DNA from: RGIG8368 sp045540275
Lineage (GTDB): Bacteria > Verrucomicrobiota > Kiritimatiellia > RFP12 > UBA1067
Assembly (NCBI GenBank): GCA_045540275.1
Contig: JAZQGX010000126.1
Span: 1-16,172 of the forward strand
Reading direction: 5' to 3'
Length of the DNA stretch: 16,172 nucleotides
In this document: positions 14,367 to 16,172 of the stretch, in pieces
Numbering within the stretch: the stretch's first letter is position 1
Layout: each line of letters begins with the position of its first letter
The notes under the pieces: generated by a model
The model's database searches: none
Seen by the model: only the letters and a program-made list of their open reading frames with translations
Told to the model about the DNA's origin: nothing
Program-made: the position numbers and the translations under genes

Positions 14367-15788
14367 ATGGAGTGCCTGTCATACGAGTTGTTGAAAAAGA
14401 ATGGCTATGATGGCTTTTTGCTTGAGAGCGCGCCAGAGCGGGTTTTGCAGTTCGGCGAGGGTAATTTTCTCCGCGCCTTCGTCGATTATTTTATAGATGT
14501 TCTCAACGAGCGTACTGGTTTCAATTCGAAGGTGTGCCTCGTGCAGCCGATTCCCGGGGCGGAGGAGATCCGCAATGCCGTCAACCGCCAGCAGGGACTT
14601 TACACTCTTTATCTCCGCGGGTTCGAGAACGGGGGGCGAAAGAGTGTGCGCCGGGTGATATCATCGGTTTCACGCTGTATAAATCCGTATGCCGATTTCA
14701 ACGCATTCCTGGACAATGCAGGAAATGCCGATTTGCGTTTCATCGTCTCCAACACAACCGAAGCGGGAATCGCTTACGATGGGAGCTGTCGGTTCGACGA
14801 TTGTCCGCCCTCAAGTTTTCCCGCCAAGCTTGCGCGTTTCCTTTTCGAGCGCTTCAAACTCTTCGGCGGTGAAAAGGGCAGGGGCTTTGTGATACTTTCG
14901 TGCGAGTTGATCGACAACAACGGCGCCGAGCTGAAAAATTGCGTTCTACGCCACGCCGAAGACTGGAAGCTCGGTGCGGAATTTGTCGAATGGCTCGAGG
15001 CGGAGAATATTTTCTGTTCAACGCTGGTCGATCGCATCGTAACCGGATATCCCCGCGCCGAGGCGGATGAGCTGAACGAGCGCAACGGCTATCGCGACGC
15101 GCTGCTTGATACCGGCGAATGCTTCGGATTGTGGGTGATAGAAGGTCCTCAGTCGATTGCCGCTGAACTCAAGCTTGACCGGGCTGGCTTGCCGATTATG
15201 GTGGTCGACGACCATACGCCGTACAAGATGAGGAAGGTTCGTATTCTCAACGGCGCGCATACTTCGTTTGTGTTAGGCGCCTATCTGAAGGGTTTCAACA
15301 TCGTCCGCGACTGCATGGCCGATGAAAAAGTGCGTTCGTATATGGAGTCGGTAATCAACGATGAGATCATTCCAATCCTGCCGTTGCCGGTTTCGGAGCT
15401 GAAGGAGTTCGCGGCGGCGGTGACGGAGCGCTTTATGAATCCGTTCATCGATCATCGGCTTTTGGATATTTCGCTAAACTCAGTCTCAAAATGGCGGGCA
15501 AGATGTCTGTCCAGTATCAAGGCGTACTTCGCCAAATTCGGCAGGAAGCCGACGATGCTTGCCAGCTCCTTCCGTTCGCTGGTTGAGTTTTACGCCAGGG
15601 GCGAACGATGGAATGCCGACGGCAATGCGCTTGAGGCGCGCCGCGGCGAAGACACATATCTGGTGCGCGACGACCGGAAGGTTTTGGAATGGTTTCTTGA
15701 AAACAGGGACTGTCCCCTTGAAGAACTTATCGCTAGGTGCGCCGCAAATGTCGAGTTCTGGGGTGAAGATATCAGCAGGTACATTTGA
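14367..15788 (+). CDS. uxaB: Tagaturonate reductase (altronate oxidoreductase)
   Basis: UxaB reduces D-tagaturonate to D-altronate with NADH in galacturonate breakdown. The 473-residue protein belongs to the mannitol dehydrogenase/UxaB superfamily: an N-terminal nucleotide-binding motif FGEGNFLRAFVDYF (about 29-42), the conserved SNTTEAGI, VDRIVTGYPR and DDHTPYKMRKVRILNGAHTS. The last contains the catalytic Lys290, Asn295 and His298 of the family's K-x4-N-x2-H signature. I chose the ATG at 14367 because GGAGG (14357-14361) is correctly spaced for it; an in-frame TTG at 14355 would place the start inside its own ribosome binding site. Three bases separate its stop from uxaA, which carries out the next step. 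A UxuB-type fructuronate reductase is the alternative, but the uxaA neighbour favours UxaB. Confidence 0.92.
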   Translation: MECLSYELLKKNGYDGFLLESAPERVLQFGEGNFLRAFVDYFIDVLNERTGFNSKVCLVQPIPGAEEIRNAVNRQQGLYTLYLRGFENGGRKSVRRVISSVSRCINPYADFNAFLDNAGNADLRFIVSNTTEAGIAYDGSCRFDDCPPSSFPAKLARFLFERFKLFGGEKGRGFVILSCELIDNNGAELKNCVLRHAEDWKLGAEFVEWLEAENIFCSTLVDRIVTGYPRAEADELNERNGYRDALLDTGECFGLWVIEGPQSIAAELKLDRAGLPIMVVDDHTPYKMRKVRILNGAHTSFVLGAYLKGFNIVRDCMADEKVRSYMESVINDEIIPILPLPVSELKEFAAAVTERFMNPFIDHRLLDISLNSVSKWRARCLSSIKAYFAKFGRKPTMLASSFRSLVEFYARGERWNADGNALEARRGEDTYLVRDDRKVLEWFLENRDCPLEELIARCAANVEFWGEDISRYI

Positions 15789-15791
15789 ACC

Positions 15792-16172
15792 ATGTCATCA
15801 ATCCATATTCATCCGTCTGACAATGTTGAGGTGCTCCTCCTGCCGTTGGGGGAAATCCCCGCTGGCCACAAAATCGCGCGCTCAGATATCGCCAAGGGCG
15901 ACAAAATCGTCAAGTACGGCTTCCCCATCGGCGAAGCCACGCGGGACATTGCAAAGGGCGAGTGGGTTCATGTCCACAACGTCAAAACGCTTTTAAATGC
16001 ATCGTCGGAGTATTCATATCATCCGCTGTTTCACGAGCCGTGCGATGCAACGGAATTTTCCAATTCGCATTTCAGCGGTTTTCTCCGCAAAGACGGCCGG
16101 GCGGGAATTCGCAATGAGGTGTGGATCGTGCCGACGGTCGGATGCGTCAATTCGGTGGCGCAGCGCCTTGCT
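15792..16172 (+). CDS. uxaA: Altronate dehydratase, N-terminal part (runs off window)
   Basis: UxaA dehydrates D-altronate to 2-keto-3-deoxygluconate, the step after UxaB. The 127 visible residues comprise an N-terminal SAF domain (about 5-75) with IAKGDKIVKYGFPIG and VHVHN. They are followed by the start of the catalytic C-terminal domain, FLRKDGRAGIRN and VPTVGCVNSVAQR, where the cysteine is likely a metal or cluster ligand in this family. The reading frame is open to the end of the window and the ATG lies three bases after the uxaB stop. The protein is normally about 480-500 residues, so roughly three quarters lies outside. Confidence 0.93.
   Translation, partial: MSSIHIHPSDNVEVLLLPLGEIPAGHKIARSDIAKGDKIVKYGFPIGEATRDIAKGEWVHVHNVKTLLNASSEYSYHPLFHEPCDATEFSNSHFSGFLRKDGRAGIRNEVWIVPTVGCVNSVAQRLA

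Noticed and set aside
1..16172. CRISPR array, insertion sequence or integrase
   Set aside because: No regularly spaced repeats and no transposase or recombinase motifs were seen on either strand.

Overview
The window is about 16.2 kb of bacterial chromosome, mostly of moderately high G+C and densely coding. Most protein genes read on the + strand; a tRNA pseudouridine synthase and an AAA ATPase read on the - strand. The gene content suggests a fermentative anaerobe: a HydG-type radical SAM enzyme of [FeFe]-hydrogenase maturation, glycogen synthase and galacturonate/altronate catabolism. The envelope genes (an MCE protein, a periplasmic amidase, an exported formylglycine-generating-enzyme-fold protein and a Tat-exported phosphoesterase) point to a cell with an outer membrane. 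An uncultured member of the Planctomycetes-Verrucomicrobia-Chlamydiae group (Kiritimatiellota, Lentisphaerota or Verrucomicrobiota) is my best guess. This rests on protein style, not on a marker gene.

Layout. (1) Positions 1-1082 are AT-rich: the C-terminal end of an RHS/YD-repeat protein, an overlapping gene for a secreted cysteine-containing orphan, and a 38-codon reading frame that is either a coupled small gene or the displaced 3' end of the orphan. (2) A tRNA-Ser(GGA) gene with its promoter lies at 1248-1382. (3) Positions 1465-5682 form a tight three-gene unit: hydG-like gene, soluble PAS histidine kinase, Tat-signal metallophosphoesterase. (4) A separately promoted SUMF1/FGE-fold secreted protein ends at 6712. 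(5) Positions 6713-7108 are non-coding, with an open in-frame tail, a short repeat/hairpin and a terminator-like hairpin. (6) A - strand AAA ATPase of the DUF4143 type (7109-8329) is AT-rich and looks like an accessory islet. (7) A YmdB-like phosphodiesterase gene and truA converge, overlapping by 23 bp. (8) From 10269 to the window end, five genes run in one direction with gaps of 2-40 bp: glgA, a solo MCE protein with 35-residue repeats, a zinc amidase with a coiled-coil tail, uxaB and uxaA (cut by the window end).

How the genes fit together. The last block joins carbon storage (glycogen), envelope work (MCE, amidase) and uronate breakdown; uxaB and uxaA catalyse consecutive steps. The hydG block suggests a link between hydrogenase maturation and a cytoplasmic two-component sensor, but no hydrogenase, HydE, HydF or response regulator is present here. 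I did not find a convincing wholly new system. The best leads are the HydG variant with a displaced auxiliary-cluster cysteine inside the kinase operon, and the RHS-end/secreted-orphan pair beside the tRNA.
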